DNA of 64,000 nt. It comes from Lachancea mirantina. Its lineage: Eukaryota > Ascomycota > Saccharomycetes > Saccharomycetales > Saccharomycetaceae. Positions 44,359 through 53,753 of this stretch are shown piece after piece (position 1 is the first letter of the stretch; every line of letters begins with the position of its first letter). The DNA lies in assembly GCA_900074745.1 (NCBI GenBank), contig LT598468.1, positions 1,364,001-1,428,000 on the forward strand, written 5' to 3'. Under the pieces are notes generated by a model. The model was not told where the DNA came from and did no database searches. It worked only from the letters and a program-made list of their open reading frames with translations. The position numbers and the translations under genes are program-made.

Positions 44359-46446
44359 TCATAAATGGTTTTGCGAGGGCAATTGGAATGGTGACGGTGG
44401 GGGAGCTTGGGTCGAGGAATGTACGCGTGCGACAGGCTGACGCTTCAGAGACGGTTTCAGTTGTTGTTTCGGTTGCGGTTGAGACTGTCGCATCCGCTGC
44501 GGCTGTTGCGATGTGAGGCGTTTTTGCAGTTCCTTCTGTTTTTTACGACGTTCGCGTTCCTCGTACTGTTTTTGTTGTTTGACGCGCAGTGACTTGAGTT
44601 CCGGCGCAAATGCGTTCCGCATATCACGCTCGAGTTCCTGGAGACACCAGGCGCACATGAATGGGTCCGTGTGGGCCGAGGCGGCCATCTTGGATATGGG
44701 CCTGTCCTGAGTGTCGTGTTCTGGCCCGTCAGGAGTCTGGCGACGCGCAGAACGTCTATAGTTTCTGGACGTACCGAGCTCGGCCGTAGCCAAGTTTTCT
44801 GCGCCGCCGTTGAATGCAGCTCCGGGTTTTGCCTGCAGTTCGAGCCATGCAGACAGCTGACACTCCAAATGTTGCCAGCGAAGACAGACGTCGCAGCACA
44901 CCAGGGCGCGACCGCGAACGTTGTCGTCGTTATCAAGATTAATACCCGCAACCGCGTTGCAAGGACATTGGAAGAGCCAGTCCGAGGAGTCCGGTGCATA
45001 ATTGGACGCATCGATGCCGTGGTTCGCCAGGTTACCGAGATCCGCGCTCGTGATCAAGAGATGGTCTGGTAGCTCCAAAGAAGTGGCCTCAAGCGCCATT
45101 GGAAGTGGCTCAGGCACGTTTACGAGCGGCTCATGGAATTTGGGACCCGTTTCTAGTACCGCGGCGTCGATATGCGTGATACCTCCAGGTGAGCCCGCGT
45201 TCGTATTCGCACTCGTAGCAAACCCGTTAGCGCCAAGACCTGGAGACGGCGTGGGTTCTGGTGTCGTCGCAGACTGCGTTTCATGCAATTCATGCCTACG
45301 CCGCAGTTTTTCGACTTTCAAATCTTGTTCGAATCGGTCCCATAAAAGCGACCACATTGTGTCCTTGACTACCCGAGTAAGCTTTGCAGCAGATCGTTGC
45401 CGTGCGCGCAGCAGCTGATCGCGTTCATCCAGCTTTTCGATCCATTGCATTTCTATAACACGTCGCTGCGACTCCTCTTCGCGCGCAACGAGACGCGAAG
45501 ACCGTTTGCGTCGCACCAAAAGTTCTGCCATTGACCGCTCACGCTCGCGATTGTGAAGCAAACGACGCGAATTGAGTTCATTGGAAGCGTTCATGGCTAA
45601 AAAACCGGCCAAAAACTGTTTGATATAAGCGTCTTCTGTGGTTTCGAAATAATCGATAAACTCATCCCAATTCGTTGTGAGAAGCGAGAATTCGGGACTA
45701 AGCCGATTCAAATAGTGATCAACGTCGGCACCAAAATCAAGATGTCTTACCTCGACTTCTCCATCAGTTTCGTACCTCACAGTACAATTGCGTAGTTTGA
45801 TCGGAACATTCAAATCATTCCCCTCCGCGTACACAAGTCTTTTTTGCACTAATTTGGCGGCCGGTAACACCAATAGCGAGCTTCTATCACTCAGAGAGAG
45901 CTCCACATACTGGAACAAGTACAAGTGTGCACTCAAATAGTTTCTGAAACCAACGCTTCGGCGTTCGATGTGTTTGACACATGCGTAAATAATTTCGAAC
46001 TGCTCTTGCAACGAAAAATCGTCAAAAAGCGCAGAACTCTGTGTGTACCAGCTCAGACTTTCCACAGGTTCCAAATGATATTTTATAGCCACGTCCCATT
46101 CTTTCAAAAGCGCGTTTTTGTTCTGAGTGATGGTTCTCAAGATTTGCTCTCGGATTTTGTCGTAAACGCTTTCTTCGTCGCTCGACGCCATAGTAATGTC
46201 CTGTAGCATCATTAGTTCGTCGAACTGGATCATTGACCACATGGCCTTGCCTGCTTCCTTGGTAAAGAATGAATCACACACTAGATATAGCCATGACACC
46301 ACGTATTGATAATGCCAAACGCGTTGTAACTCTTGCTGTAGAGATCCTAAAGCTGTCGTTGAAACCACTTTTTGTAGCTGCTGTACGACGTCCTCTTCGA
46401 CGTAGTCTTGCCACGCTGCGATTTCTTCATCTTCCTCTCTTTTCAT
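44359..46446 (-). CDS. IOC2: Ioc2, subunit of the ISW1b chromatin remodeller
   Basis: Ioc2 joins Isw1 and Ioc4 in the ISW1b remodelling complex, which spaces nucleosomes over transcribed genes. The product has 695 residues from the ATG at 46446 (MKREEDEEIAAWQDYVEEDV), against 812 in S. cerevisiae (YLR095C). The N-terminal helical part resembles a DDT/WHIM-type module; a long basic coiled coil runs at about 300-420 (RSMAELLVRRKRSSRLVARE). A PHD finger lies at about 490-605: FQCPCNAVAG, ALVCCDVCLRWQHLECQLSAW and PFMCAWCLQELE, with a long insert between zinc pairs. The tail is Gln-, Lys- and Pro-rich. Confidence 0.93.
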   Translation of the reverse strand: MKREEDEEIAAWQDYVEEDVVQQLQKVVSTTALGSLQQELQRVWHYQYVVSWLYLVCDSFFTKEAGKAMWSMIQFDELMMLQDITMASSDEESVYDKIREQILRTITQNKNALLKEWDVAIKYHLEPVESLSWYTQSSALFDDFSLQEQFEIIYACVKHIERRSVGFRNYLSAHLYLFQYVELSLSDRSSLLVLPAAKLVQKRLVYAEGNDLNVPIKLRNCTVRYETDGEVEVRHLDFGADVDHYLNRLSPEFSLLTTNWDEFIDYFETTEDAYIKQFLAGFLAMNASNELNSRRLLHNRERERSMAELLVRRKRSSRLVAREEESQRRVIEMQWIEKLDERDQLLRARQRSAAKLTRVVKDTMWSLLWDRFEQDLKVEKLRRRHELHETQSATTPEPTPSPGLGANGFATSANTNAGSPGGITHIDAAVLETGPKFHEPLVNVPEPLPMALEATSLELPDHLLITSADLGNLANHGIDASNYAPDSSDWLFQCPCNAVAGINLDNDDNVRGRALVCCDVCLRWQHLECQLSAWLELQAKPGAAFNGGAENLATAELGTSRNYRRSARRQTPDGPEHDTQDRPISKMAASAHTDPFMCAWCLQELERDMRNAFAPELKSLRVKQQKQYEERERRKKQKELQKRLTSQQPQRMRQSQPQPKQQLKPSLKRQPVARVHSSTQAPPPSPFQLPSQNHL

Positions 46447-47672
46447 GCTGGGTGATGTTAATACGGTTGGTTTGGCATTAAGAGTGTTAAAGAATCCAAA
46501 AGTCAATCATCATCTAATATTGAAAAAGGTGAGAAAGAAGAAATCTAACATGATACAAATGGTTTTGATAATTGAAGGGAGTAGGAGAAGACACTGCGAG
46601 TATTTATTTGCATGATCTGAGTCTTCCGGTTCAGAAAGCGTTGATATTGATGGATTGGATTTGTTTGAGAGCACGGTTGGTTTCGGGGAACTTGTGCAAC
46701 AAGAACTGGCGTTTGTAGTATCAGGTTGGTCTCAATGCACGGTGGCGGGATAATTAGAGGTGTTGAGTTGCTCTATACAGCGTGAACAGCGCTTGAAGGT
46801 CAAAATTCGAGCCGAAACCGTGCGAAAGAGGATCGTCTGGATGTCTCAGATCGTCGTTGCTGCAAAGTATGGCAGTGATATGGAGATGGCTGTCGTACGA
46901 CACATCCCTACTGCCCACGTCTTCCTTACTGGTCGACTTGTAACTTTCTTGGTCCAAATGAGGCAATACTCTGTGCAGGCGATATCCAGGCGATGTCATT
47001 CACTGATCCTTGATCAACTATACAGAATTCCGGCACCAGGAAATAAATGCACGAAACAAATGTGATGACTTTATCGTTCGACGTAGAGGTTAAAATTCCC
47101 CACACTGCAGACTGAAGCTCGACAGCCTTCGCCCTGCCGAAAACCTAGCCGGACTCTGTCTAAGAAATCGACTGGCGACAAAAGTTGCTTTTCCAAGAAC
47201 AGCAGCTGCTCAGAATTTCTCTCTCCACTCAGGAGTTTGATCAGTCATATAAAAGCTCCAATTATGAGAGGTTTATAGCCGGGAGATGTCCCCATGGCTG
47301 ACTTATAAGCGTGAGAGCACGTCAACGCTTATTATTCCAACTCAAACAAGGCAAAAAAGGGCCTAAAAGTAGCGAAACAAAAACCATCTTAAAAGCTCCA
47401 TTGTCATGAAATGCTCAGCCATTCACTTTTCGGACCCATTTTAAAGTGACAGCGGCTATTTTACTCACTTCTACCCAATTTCTACCCAATTTCTACTCAC
47501 TTCTACCCATTTGCGCGTACAACACGATAATGTAGTAGTGGCAAAGTTGAAAAAATTCAAGTTTGCAAGGGATATATTAAATTAAAGGGATAAACAACAG
47601 CAGCTGTTCGACCTATAAAAGCGTTAAAGACGGATTCGTTGCGGGAGTCGAAGAGGTTTATAAGGAACCACC
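46447..47672. other. 1.2-kb divergent promoter region IOC2/KIN
   Basis: Short ORFs on both strands overlap each other near 46754-47065 and start at non-ATG codons; they look spurious. A pyrimidine-rich tandem repeat (TTCTACCCAA-like) lies at 47466-47510, about 170 bp before the kinase start, and a TATAAAAG box at 47615-47622. Confidence 0.55.
47466..47510. repeat. short tandem repeat upstream of KIN1/2
   Basis: About four 11-bp units built on TTCTACCCA or TTCTACTCA follow each other. The complement TGGGTAGAA repeats once per helical turn, so it may be a cluster of factor sites or a nucleosome-disfavouring tract. Confidence 0.65.
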
Positions 47673-50600
47673 ATGCCGACAACCAACGACTATCATATTA
47701 CTAAGGAGTTTCGAATGGGTGGGAACTCACAAGGTGCCGTTGCCGCGCCTGCTACAGCGCGTATGATGGGGAAGCATGGCAGCGCCACGAGTAATTCGAC
47801 AACCCCCAATGGGGACTCTGGACTGATGCCTGCGGTAGAATTGAGTCATGAAACAACTGGGAAAAGTAGTGGGGCTGCTTTGAAACAATTTCATCGCAAA
47901 TCGCTCGGGGACTGGGATTTTTTGGAGACTGTGGGCGCTGGGTCGATGGGCAAAGTGAAGTTGGCTAAACACAAGTATACAGGCGAAATGTGTGCGATAA
48001 AGATTGTGAATCGAGCAACGAAAGCGTTTATGCATAAGGAGGCGCAGTTGCCGGCGCCCAAGACGCAAGAAGAAATGATGGAACGAGAACGGAAACTCGA
48101 TAAAGAAATCTCGCGTGACAAACGTACCATACGTGAAAGTTCATTGGGTCAGATCTTGTACCATCCGCACATATGTCGATTGTTCGAGATGTGTACTATG
48201 AGTAACCATTTCTACATGCTCTTCGAATACGTGTCAGGCGGTCAACTGCTCGACTACATCATCCAGCACGGATCCCTGCGCGAACGCAACGCGCGTAAGT
48301 TCGCACGCGGTATCGCCAGTGCGCTACAGTATTTGCACTCCAACAATATTGTCCATCGCGATTTGAAGATCGAAAATATAATGATATCCACGTCTGGTGA
48401 GATAAAAATCATAGATTTTGGGCTCTCGAACATGTACGACCCCAAGAAACAATTGCACACGTTTTGTGGGTCTCTTTATTTTGCAGCTCCAGAATTACTC
48501 AAGGCGTGCCCCTACGTCGGTCCCGAAGTGGACGTTTGGTCCTTTGGTGTAGTGCTTTACGTTTTGGTTTGTGGTAAAGTTCCCTTTGATGATGAGAACT
48601 CGAGCGTTTTGCATGAAAAAATAAAACAGGGCAAAGTCGATTATCCACAACATTTGTCCATCGAGGTCATTTCTCTGTTGTCTAAGATGCTTGTGGTTGA
48701 TCCCTTCAGGCGTGCAACTTTGAAACAAGTTGTCAATCACCAATGGATGCAAAGAGGTTACGATTTTCCTGTGCCTTCTTATGTTATGCAAAGAGTACCA
48801 CTGACTCCCGAGATGTTAGACGCAAGCGTTATCAAAGAAATGTACAGACTAGAGTTTATCGACGACATAGTCGAAACAACTGCCTGGTTGACCAGCCTGA
48901 TCTCGAGTTCCGAATATCGTTTACTTTCTAAGCAATATTGGGATACTGTCAATCAATCCACGCAACATTTCGAAGATCCAACGCGCGCGTATCATCCACT
49001 GCTTTCCATATATTATCTTGTCGATGAAATGCTAAGACGCAAGCTGGCCAAACAGAAAAAGAGGGCGGCCGTATCTGCCCAGGACAAGTCCCGCCAGAGT
49101 GCCGAACTGCCTGCCGTTCTTGAAAACGATGCCCGTGGTGCGTCACAAAACAAAGTTCCAAAACAATATATCTCAATACCAGAAATTCCATCCAACAAAA
49201 GAATTGCAGAGATCTCCCCTGCGAAAAATCTACCTGCTATCATGGTTCCACCAAAATTGGCAATCCCGGAACAAGCACACACCTCTCCTACAAATCGGAG
49301 GCCCAGTGAGATCCAAAGTGCCTCTGTGGATTTGGACAATGTATTGTCTCCTACTCCTCAGTCTAACGATTTTGACCAAACTACTGCTGCTACAATGCAA
49401 ACTCCGACTGAACCATCCAGCGGGAGTGCTGAAAAATCCAAGTTCGGCACAATCTTGAGGAAATTATCCCAAAGGCGGCACAATCAGGTTCCTGCGACCC
49501 AACACGTCAATCCTGATCACAAAATCTCACAGTTACAATCGCCCTCAGAGATGCCAGCGAATAATCGTAAGACACACACTCGCGCAGTCTCTGAATATGC
49601 GCCCACTAACTTCCCAAGCTATGATAGTACCTCAACGGCTACTCAAAACGAGTCTTTTTTCCGAGAACATTCTAATTTACCTGCATTACCAACAAACGCT
49701 GCGAATCTGATTCAAAATGAACAGAAGCTCCAAGGCGATATGCAAAGTTTAAGCATTGCTGACGAGGACAAACCTTTGCCTCTGCTAGGCGTACCAAAAG
49801 GTCGCAAAATGCATCCTTCTGCAAGAGCGAAATCTGTGGGACATGCTCGCCGTGAGTCTCTCAAATATATGAGACCCCCTGTGCCTTATGATTATCCTGT
49901 ACCAAATGATGTGAACGACGACGGCTTCCTTGAAAATAGCGATGACGGCAGATCCGATTACATGGGCAATGTGGAGTCCGCTAATGGGGTTAATACAGAG
50001 CTAACTGACCAGCAAGTTTTAGAGCTCGCAGCAAAGGCTCCGCCGGGTTCAATGCCTTCGATCGATTTCCCTCGCTCTTTGTTCTTGAAGGGTTTCTTTT
50101 CAGTGCAGACTACATCCTCAAAGCCCCTGCCGGTTGTTCGTTACAAAATTATTTCTGTTTTGAAGAAACTGAACATCGAATTTAAGGAGGTTAAAGGTGG
50201 GTTTGTCTGTCTTCATACGCAATCATACGTCAGCCCAAACCAGCTACACGGCCATATCCAGAGACAACAACAACCAGCGATTGTCGTTAATGATGCCTCA
50301 TCTACTGGAAGTGATGGAAGTACACACAGACGAAACATGTCCATTCCGGGCCGCCAGGGTTCAGTTTCTCGTCAAAGCTCGCTGCGGCGTCAAACGTCTG
50401 TTAATCACACTAATCACCCCTCTATTTCCGCTACTCCAATTGCTGCTGGCACTCATGAAAGAAAGCTTTCTGTTGTTTCTCCAACACAGGCCAGCGGCAG
50501 TGTTGGTGAAATTTCTGCCGCGTCATTAGAACTATTACACCAGGACGACATCTTGACTACTTCTAAAGCCCAAGACATGAACAGGATAGACAACGAAATG

Positions 50601-50765
50601 GTCACCAATGCTGAATCAAAAGAGAGACCTCCTTTGAAATTTGAGATTCACATCGTCAAGGTAAGGATAGTCGGATTGGCTGGTATCCATTTCAAAAAGG
50701 TCTCAGGTAATACTTGGATGTACAAAGAGCTGGCATCTCATATCTTACGCGAACTTAACTTATAA
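47673..50765 (+). CDS. KIN1: Kin1/Kin2-type Ser/Thr kinase (MARK/PAR-1 family), single copy
   Basis: This is the PAR-1/MARK-type kinase that in S. cerevisiae regulates exocytosis at the plasma membrane and the unfolded protein response. The product has 1030 residues, against 1064 (Kin1) and 1147 (Kin2). The kinase domain is at about 78-370: glycine loop GAGSMGKV near 85-92, ATP lysine in CAIKIVNRA, HRDLKIENIM from 228, DFGLSN, and APE in the activation segment. A family insert (PAPKTQEEMMERERK) follows the ATP lysine. A long disordered Ser/Pro-rich section leads to the C-terminal KA1 membrane-binding domain (FEIHIVKVRIVGLAGIHFKK to the end). It stands for both YLR096W and YDR122W and sits between IOC2 and INO2/HRT3, exactly the merged order. 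Confidence 0.96.
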   Translation: MPTTNDYHITKEFRMGGNSQGAVAAPATARMMGKHGSATSNSTTPNGDSGLMPAVELSHETTGKSSGAALKQFHRKSLGDWDFLETVGAGSMGKVKLAKHKYTGEMCAIKIVNRATKAFMHKEAQLPAPKTQEEMMERERKLDKEISRDKRTIRESSLGQILYHPHICRLFEMCTMSNHFYMLFEYVSGGQLLDYIIQHGSLRERNARKFARGIASALQYLHSNNIVHRDLKIENIMISTSGEIKIIDFGLSNMYDPKKQLHTFCGSLYFAAPELLKACPYVGPEVDVWSFGVVLYVLVCGKVPFDDENSSVLHEKIKQGKVDYPQHLSIEVISLLSKMLVVDPFRRATLKQVVNHQWMQRGYDFPVPSYVMQRVPLTPEMLDASVIKEMYRLEFIDDIVETTAWLTSLISSSEYRLLSKQYWDTVNQSTQHFEDPTRAYHPLLSIYYLVDEMLRRKLAKQKKRAAVSAQDKSRQSAELPAVLENDARGASQNKVPKQYISIPEIPSNKRIAEISPAKNLPAIMVPPKLAIPEQAHTSPTNRRPSEIQSASVDLDNVLSPTPQSNDFDQTTAATMQTPTEPSSGSAEKSKFGTILRKLSQRRHNQVPATQHVNPDHKISQLQSPSEMPANNRKTHTRAVSEYAPTNFPSYDSTSTATQNESFFREHSNLPALPTNAANLIQNEQKLQGDMQSLSIADEDKPLPLLGVPKGRKMHPSARAKSVGHARRESLKYMRPPVPYDYPVPNDVNDDGFLENSDDGRSDYMGNVESANGVNTELTDQQVLELAAKAPPGSMPSIDFPRSLFLKGFFSVQTTSSKPLPVVRYKIISVLKKLNIEFKEVKGGFVCLHTQSYVSPNQLHGHIQRQQQPAIVVNDASSTGSDGSTHRRNMSIPGRQGSVSRQSSLRRQTSVNHTNHPSISATPIAAGTHERKLSVVSPTQASGSVGEISAASLELLHQDDILTTSKAQDMNRIDNEMVTNAESKERPPLKFEIHIVKVRIVGLAGIHFKKVSGNTWMYKELASHILRELNL

Positions 50766-51042
50766 TCGTGCTTTCTCTCTTGATATTTTGGGAATTATAA
50801 AAGAGTATGGACTAAAGAAGAAGAACATAACCTTCACAGACGTTCTTTAATGTTTTGCATCTTCTAGTTTCACTTGGTCAGGGAATTTGTATATAGGCAA
50901 TTTATTGGTAATTTTGACGAGTCGTTTAATGAGGCTGTGATAAATTTGTAAACCAACAAACTTGATTCATGATGCGGCACTGGCATTGATGGCAAGATCG
51001 CCTGTATGCTAAAAGAGAGAGTTTCAGATGATGATTTTATGC

Positions 51043-52023
51043 TTAGGTTGAAGGATTCGAACGAGATCGGGTTGCTATTTCCATTAGTTCTCGATTCGCT
51101 TCTTCGAGCAGCTTTATGTCTTCCACGATAAAACTCAGCAAGACATATTTGGGAGTCCTTTTCTCTCGTGCGTTTCTACTTCTTGTTTCTTTTGAATTTT
51201 CTTTGTTTCTATCATCCGATTTCCTACCTTGTTGGTTGCTTTGTTCCGCGCTTACTCGCGGAAATCGTAACAATCCCGTTAATGTATCAAATCCCTCCTT
51301 TATCGCGTTCCTGCGCTTCTTCTCTAACTGTACATGCTTCCATTTCCTTACTTTCTCGTGGTTGTTTTTGATATCCGATGGCACTTCGGAGTCAAGAACA
51401 GTGAATTCAGGAAATGAATATGCCGGAGGATTATATTTAGCAAATGCTTGCGAAGTCTCGTAATGGACACCAGTGTCCGCGAACTCTGCGGTGGAAAGCA
51501 TTTTAATTGCTCGTGCATGCGATTCGTCTGCATGCGATTCGTCTGCATGCGATACGCGTGTATGCGACACGTGTGTATGCGACACGTGTGTATGTAATTC
51601 GTCTGCATGCGGTTCATGCGCATGGTTCAGTACGCTTCCTCCACGGCGACGAATATCTAGGGCGTTGGCCTTGAAGTTTTTATTCTGATTCTCGCCCGAT
51701 GCTATCAAACTGTCCAGAAACTGTTCAATTGCATGCGCTTCATTGTGGGTAAGAAGTCCCGGTTCAGGCTCTGCATGTATTTTCGAGCTGGTAGCGTTTT
51801 CAATATTCTCATAGATTCCATCGTAGGCGCTTGCATGCTGTTGCTCAGCCGCTTCGAATATAAGAGAGTCAATACCACCGACTGAAGTCTTTGAACCCTC
51901 TCCAGATTCATGAAGTTCTTCCAGAAAGAACTCAGGCCCGTTATTATTGATCATCTCATATGCGGTTTCGAAATCAATGTCAAGATCATAGTCCAAAGCT
52001 TCCAGAAAATTGTGTTCGTCCAT
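51043..52023 (-). CDS. INO2: Ino2, bHLH activator of phospholipid genes
   Basis: Ino2 pairs with Ino4 and activates genes with inositol/choline-responsive elements. The product has 326 residues, against 304 in S. cerevisiae (YDR123C). The acidic N terminus (MDEHNFLEALDYDLDIDFE) matches an activation domain. Residues 134-173 are eight His-led pentapeptides (HADES, HTHVS type). The basic helix-loop-helix lies at about 223-313: KHVQLEKKRRNAIKEGFDTL, a long loop of about 35 residues (rich in Asn, Lys, Arg), then PKYVLLSFIVEDIKLLEEAN. A long loop is also a mark of Ino2. It carries an ICRE in its own promoter. It converges on KIN1/2 as in S. cerevisiae. Confidence 0.92.
   Translation of the reverse strand: MDEHNFLEALDYDLDIDFETAYEMINNNGPEFFLEELHESGEGSKTSVGGIDSLIFEAAEQQHASAYDGIYENIENATSSKIHAEPEPGLLTHNEAHAIEQFLDSLIASGENQNKNFKANALDIRRRGGSVLNHAHEPHADELHTHVSHTHVSHTRVSHADESHADESHARAIKMLSTAEFADTGVHYETSQAFAKYNPPAYSFPEFTVLDSEVPSDIKNNHEKVRKWKHVQLEKKRRNAIKEGFDTLTGLLRFPRVSAEQSNQQGRKSDDRNKENSKETRSRNAREKRTPKYVLLSFIVEDIKLLEEANRELMEIATRSRSNPST
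51505..51624 (-). repeat. 15-bp in-frame minisatellite in INO2 (His pentapeptides)
   Basis: Eight 15-bp units built around GCATGCGATTCGTCT on the plus strand encode HAHEP, HADEL, HTHVS, HTHVS, HTRVS, HADES, HADES, HARAI. Two units are identical or nearly so. Two carry CACGTG by chance of codon use. Confidence 0.9.
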
Positions 52024-52337
52024 TCTTTATACCAAAAGCCACCAATTGGGCCTGCAGTGACTAAAAGCACGGCAATGGCGTCGACCAAAGCCTTTGTTCG
52101 CTATCAAATGAGACAAGTAGCCTTTAAGTTGCCGACCAGAAGTTGAAATTTTCACATGCAACAACTCGAACGTATAAGACAACCTCAAGTCGGGACTATC
52201 ATCAACTCCAGACCAAAAGCCTTCAACATCAACACCCAAGTCTGATCACGTAGTTCAATTCCTTGAGTTTATGATAAAGTTCAAATAAATCCAGCATCAA
52301 TGCACAGCAAAAAGGCTAATGGACAATGTAAATCAAC
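52024..52337 (-). promoter_or_regulatory. INO2 promoter with ICRE
   Basis: The stretch between INO2 and HRT3 holds TTTTCACATGC at 52149-52159, a perfect match to the inositol/choline-responsive element TYTTCACATGY, about 130 bp before the INO2 start. Ino2-Ino4 bind this element, so INO2 is probably autoregulated here as in S. cerevisiae. Nothing else is clear. Confidence 0.8.
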
Positions 52338-53423
52338 CTATTGTCTTGTAACATAGGATTTGACTCTTGAAAAATAGAAAGGTTTCTCATTTCTCATTCC
52401 GAAGTCCAATCTTTTATCTTCTTTGTCGAAAGCACAGGATTCTACCCACATAAATCGGTGATGTCTTTTGTGTGCCTGATTTTTGATTTCTAAAGTTTCT
52501 TGAAACCTGTATTTCTCGTTACTGCGAGTTATGACCAATCGGCTGAAGTTGTCATCCAGACTGAGAGACCAATGACAGATCTCAGCGTGCCGAACATTGT
52601 TTTCATGCGCGAAGGATTTGACGACAAAAGAGGGCTGATCAGTGGATAGTAGTCGCAAACAAGTCCCATCTGGGTAAAATCTGAAATACCGGTAATAGGT
52701 AATCATGTGGACGGGCCTGATCAGAGACAGTGACCCCTCGGGGTTAGCGCCGTGGCGTAAATAGTTCACGGTACTTATGTAGATGCCTTCAAACTTGACG
52801 TATGGCCTCTCGCGTAGCATTTTGGCGCAGTCACCTTGCCAAAGTGTGGTCTCAAGCGAATCCAGATTCGACACGCCATTCAGCATCATAGACGCCTCGT
52901 CGTAGTGTTGAAGCGCATAAATGTCGTGCGCAAACGTTTTATAAGGTGCTGGATCTCCAAAACAGAGTGCATTGAAAGTGGAATTCGCCAAGGACAAGTT
53001 TAACCACGACTCCGACGAAGTCCGGACCACATGGTGTACAATTTGCAACAAAATTTCTTTTGGTAACATATCCAAAATCCAGCAAGGCTTTATTTCTTCC
53101 GCTTCTTGGTCTTTTAATGTACCATGTCCCTCTTCCCCGGCCATTATCTCCGTCTCAGCTTCATTCTTGTCTCCCCCTGAACCATTATCAATCTTCAACT
53201 CCCGCAACTGCTTTGCAAGTCGCAAATCCTCGAGAACTTTACGCCGATACGTTTTCTCGACACCTTCATCCAGTTTCAACGCCTGTCGGTAGCACGTAAT
53301 CGCATCCATCATTGATCCTTCCCTTTCCTTCAGTACACCGTTTTCCCACAGCTGTAGCGCCTGTGTAGCAGGAAAGTGACCATTACTTGAAACCATTAGC
53401 GCACTCATACTAGAACCATCCAT
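52338..53423 (-). CDS. HRT3: Hrt3, F-box protein (SCF adaptor)
   Basis: Hrt3 is an F-box substrate adaptor of an SCF ubiquitin ligase. The product has 361 residues, against 344 in S. cerevisiae (YLR097C). A TPR-like helical pair opens the protein (ALQLWENGVLKEREGSMMDA, ITCYRQALKLDEGVEKTYRR). The F-box is at about 114-155 (CWILDMLPKEILLQIVHHVV, then SWLNLSLANSTFNAL). The C-terminal part is typical of the FBXO9/Hrt3 group: WQGDCAKMLRERPYVKFEGI, YISTVNYLRHGA, MITYYRYFRFYPDGTCLRLL and RHHRFMWVESC. Confidence 0.93.
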   Translation of the reverse strand: MDGSSMSALMVSSNGHFPATQALQLWENGVLKEREGSMMDAITCYRQALKLDEGVEKTYRRKVLEDLRLAKQLRELKIDNGSGGDKNEAETEIMAGEEGHGTLKDQEAEEIKPCWILDMLPKEILLQIVHHVVRTSSESWLNLSLANSTFNALCFGDPAPYKTFAHDIYALQHYDEASMMLNGVSNLDSLETTLWQGDCAKMLRERPYVKFEGIYISTVNYLRHGANPEGSLSLIRPVHMITYYRYFRFYPDGTCLRLLSTDQPSFVVKSFAHENNVRHAEICHWSLSLDDNFSRLVITRSNEKYRFQETLEIKNQAHKRHHRFMWVESCAFDKEDKRLDFGMRNEKPFYFSRVKSYVTRQ

Positions 53424-53753
53424 GGTAGATTCTAATCAGATCTTGAAACACCTTCAAACCTGTGGTTTGGCTCTTCATCGATGTTCAAAAGAGCTCATCT
53501 CTGAACCAAGATTCGGGTACGTCCTTAATGATGCCCTTCTGTTACAGTTATTCGACCATCATTAAACTGACATCTTGACTAGGTCCAACTCTTGAAACAC
53601 CTTTGAAGCCAATGCCATACGTAAAGCCACGGCGGTTTATCAAGCTATTGGCAAGTGGAGTAGTATATATACCGGTCATGTAATCGAAAGAATACTTAAA
53701 ATTGATTCAAAATTCGCATAGATTTGCTAAGGTTTTTGTACTCATTTTGTAGA
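53424..53753 (+). promoter_or_regulatory. YDR124W promoter with two pheromone response elements
   Basis: This 330-bp divergent region with HRT3 carries the same 14-mer twice: TCTTGAAACACCTT at 53441-53454 and 53590-53603. Each contains TGAAACA, the Ste12 pheromone response element, about 310 and 161 bp before the start of the next gene. The S. cerevisiae ortholog is known to be induced by alpha factor. A TATATATA-like run lies at 53664-53670. Confidence 0.7.

Noticed and set aside
44135-44362. 75-codon minus-strand ORF overlapping the IOC2 stop
   Set aside because: It has an ATG but no family pattern, biased composition or known neighbour role.
46754-47065. ORFs on both strands in the IOC2-KIN promoter
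   Set aside because: They overlap each other and the 101-codon one starts at GTG; they fit chance in a 1.2-kb gap.
51045-51066. GGATTCGAAC, which looks like a minus-strand tRNA B-box
   Set aside because: It is the coding end of INO2 and no A-box or cloverleaf surrounds it.
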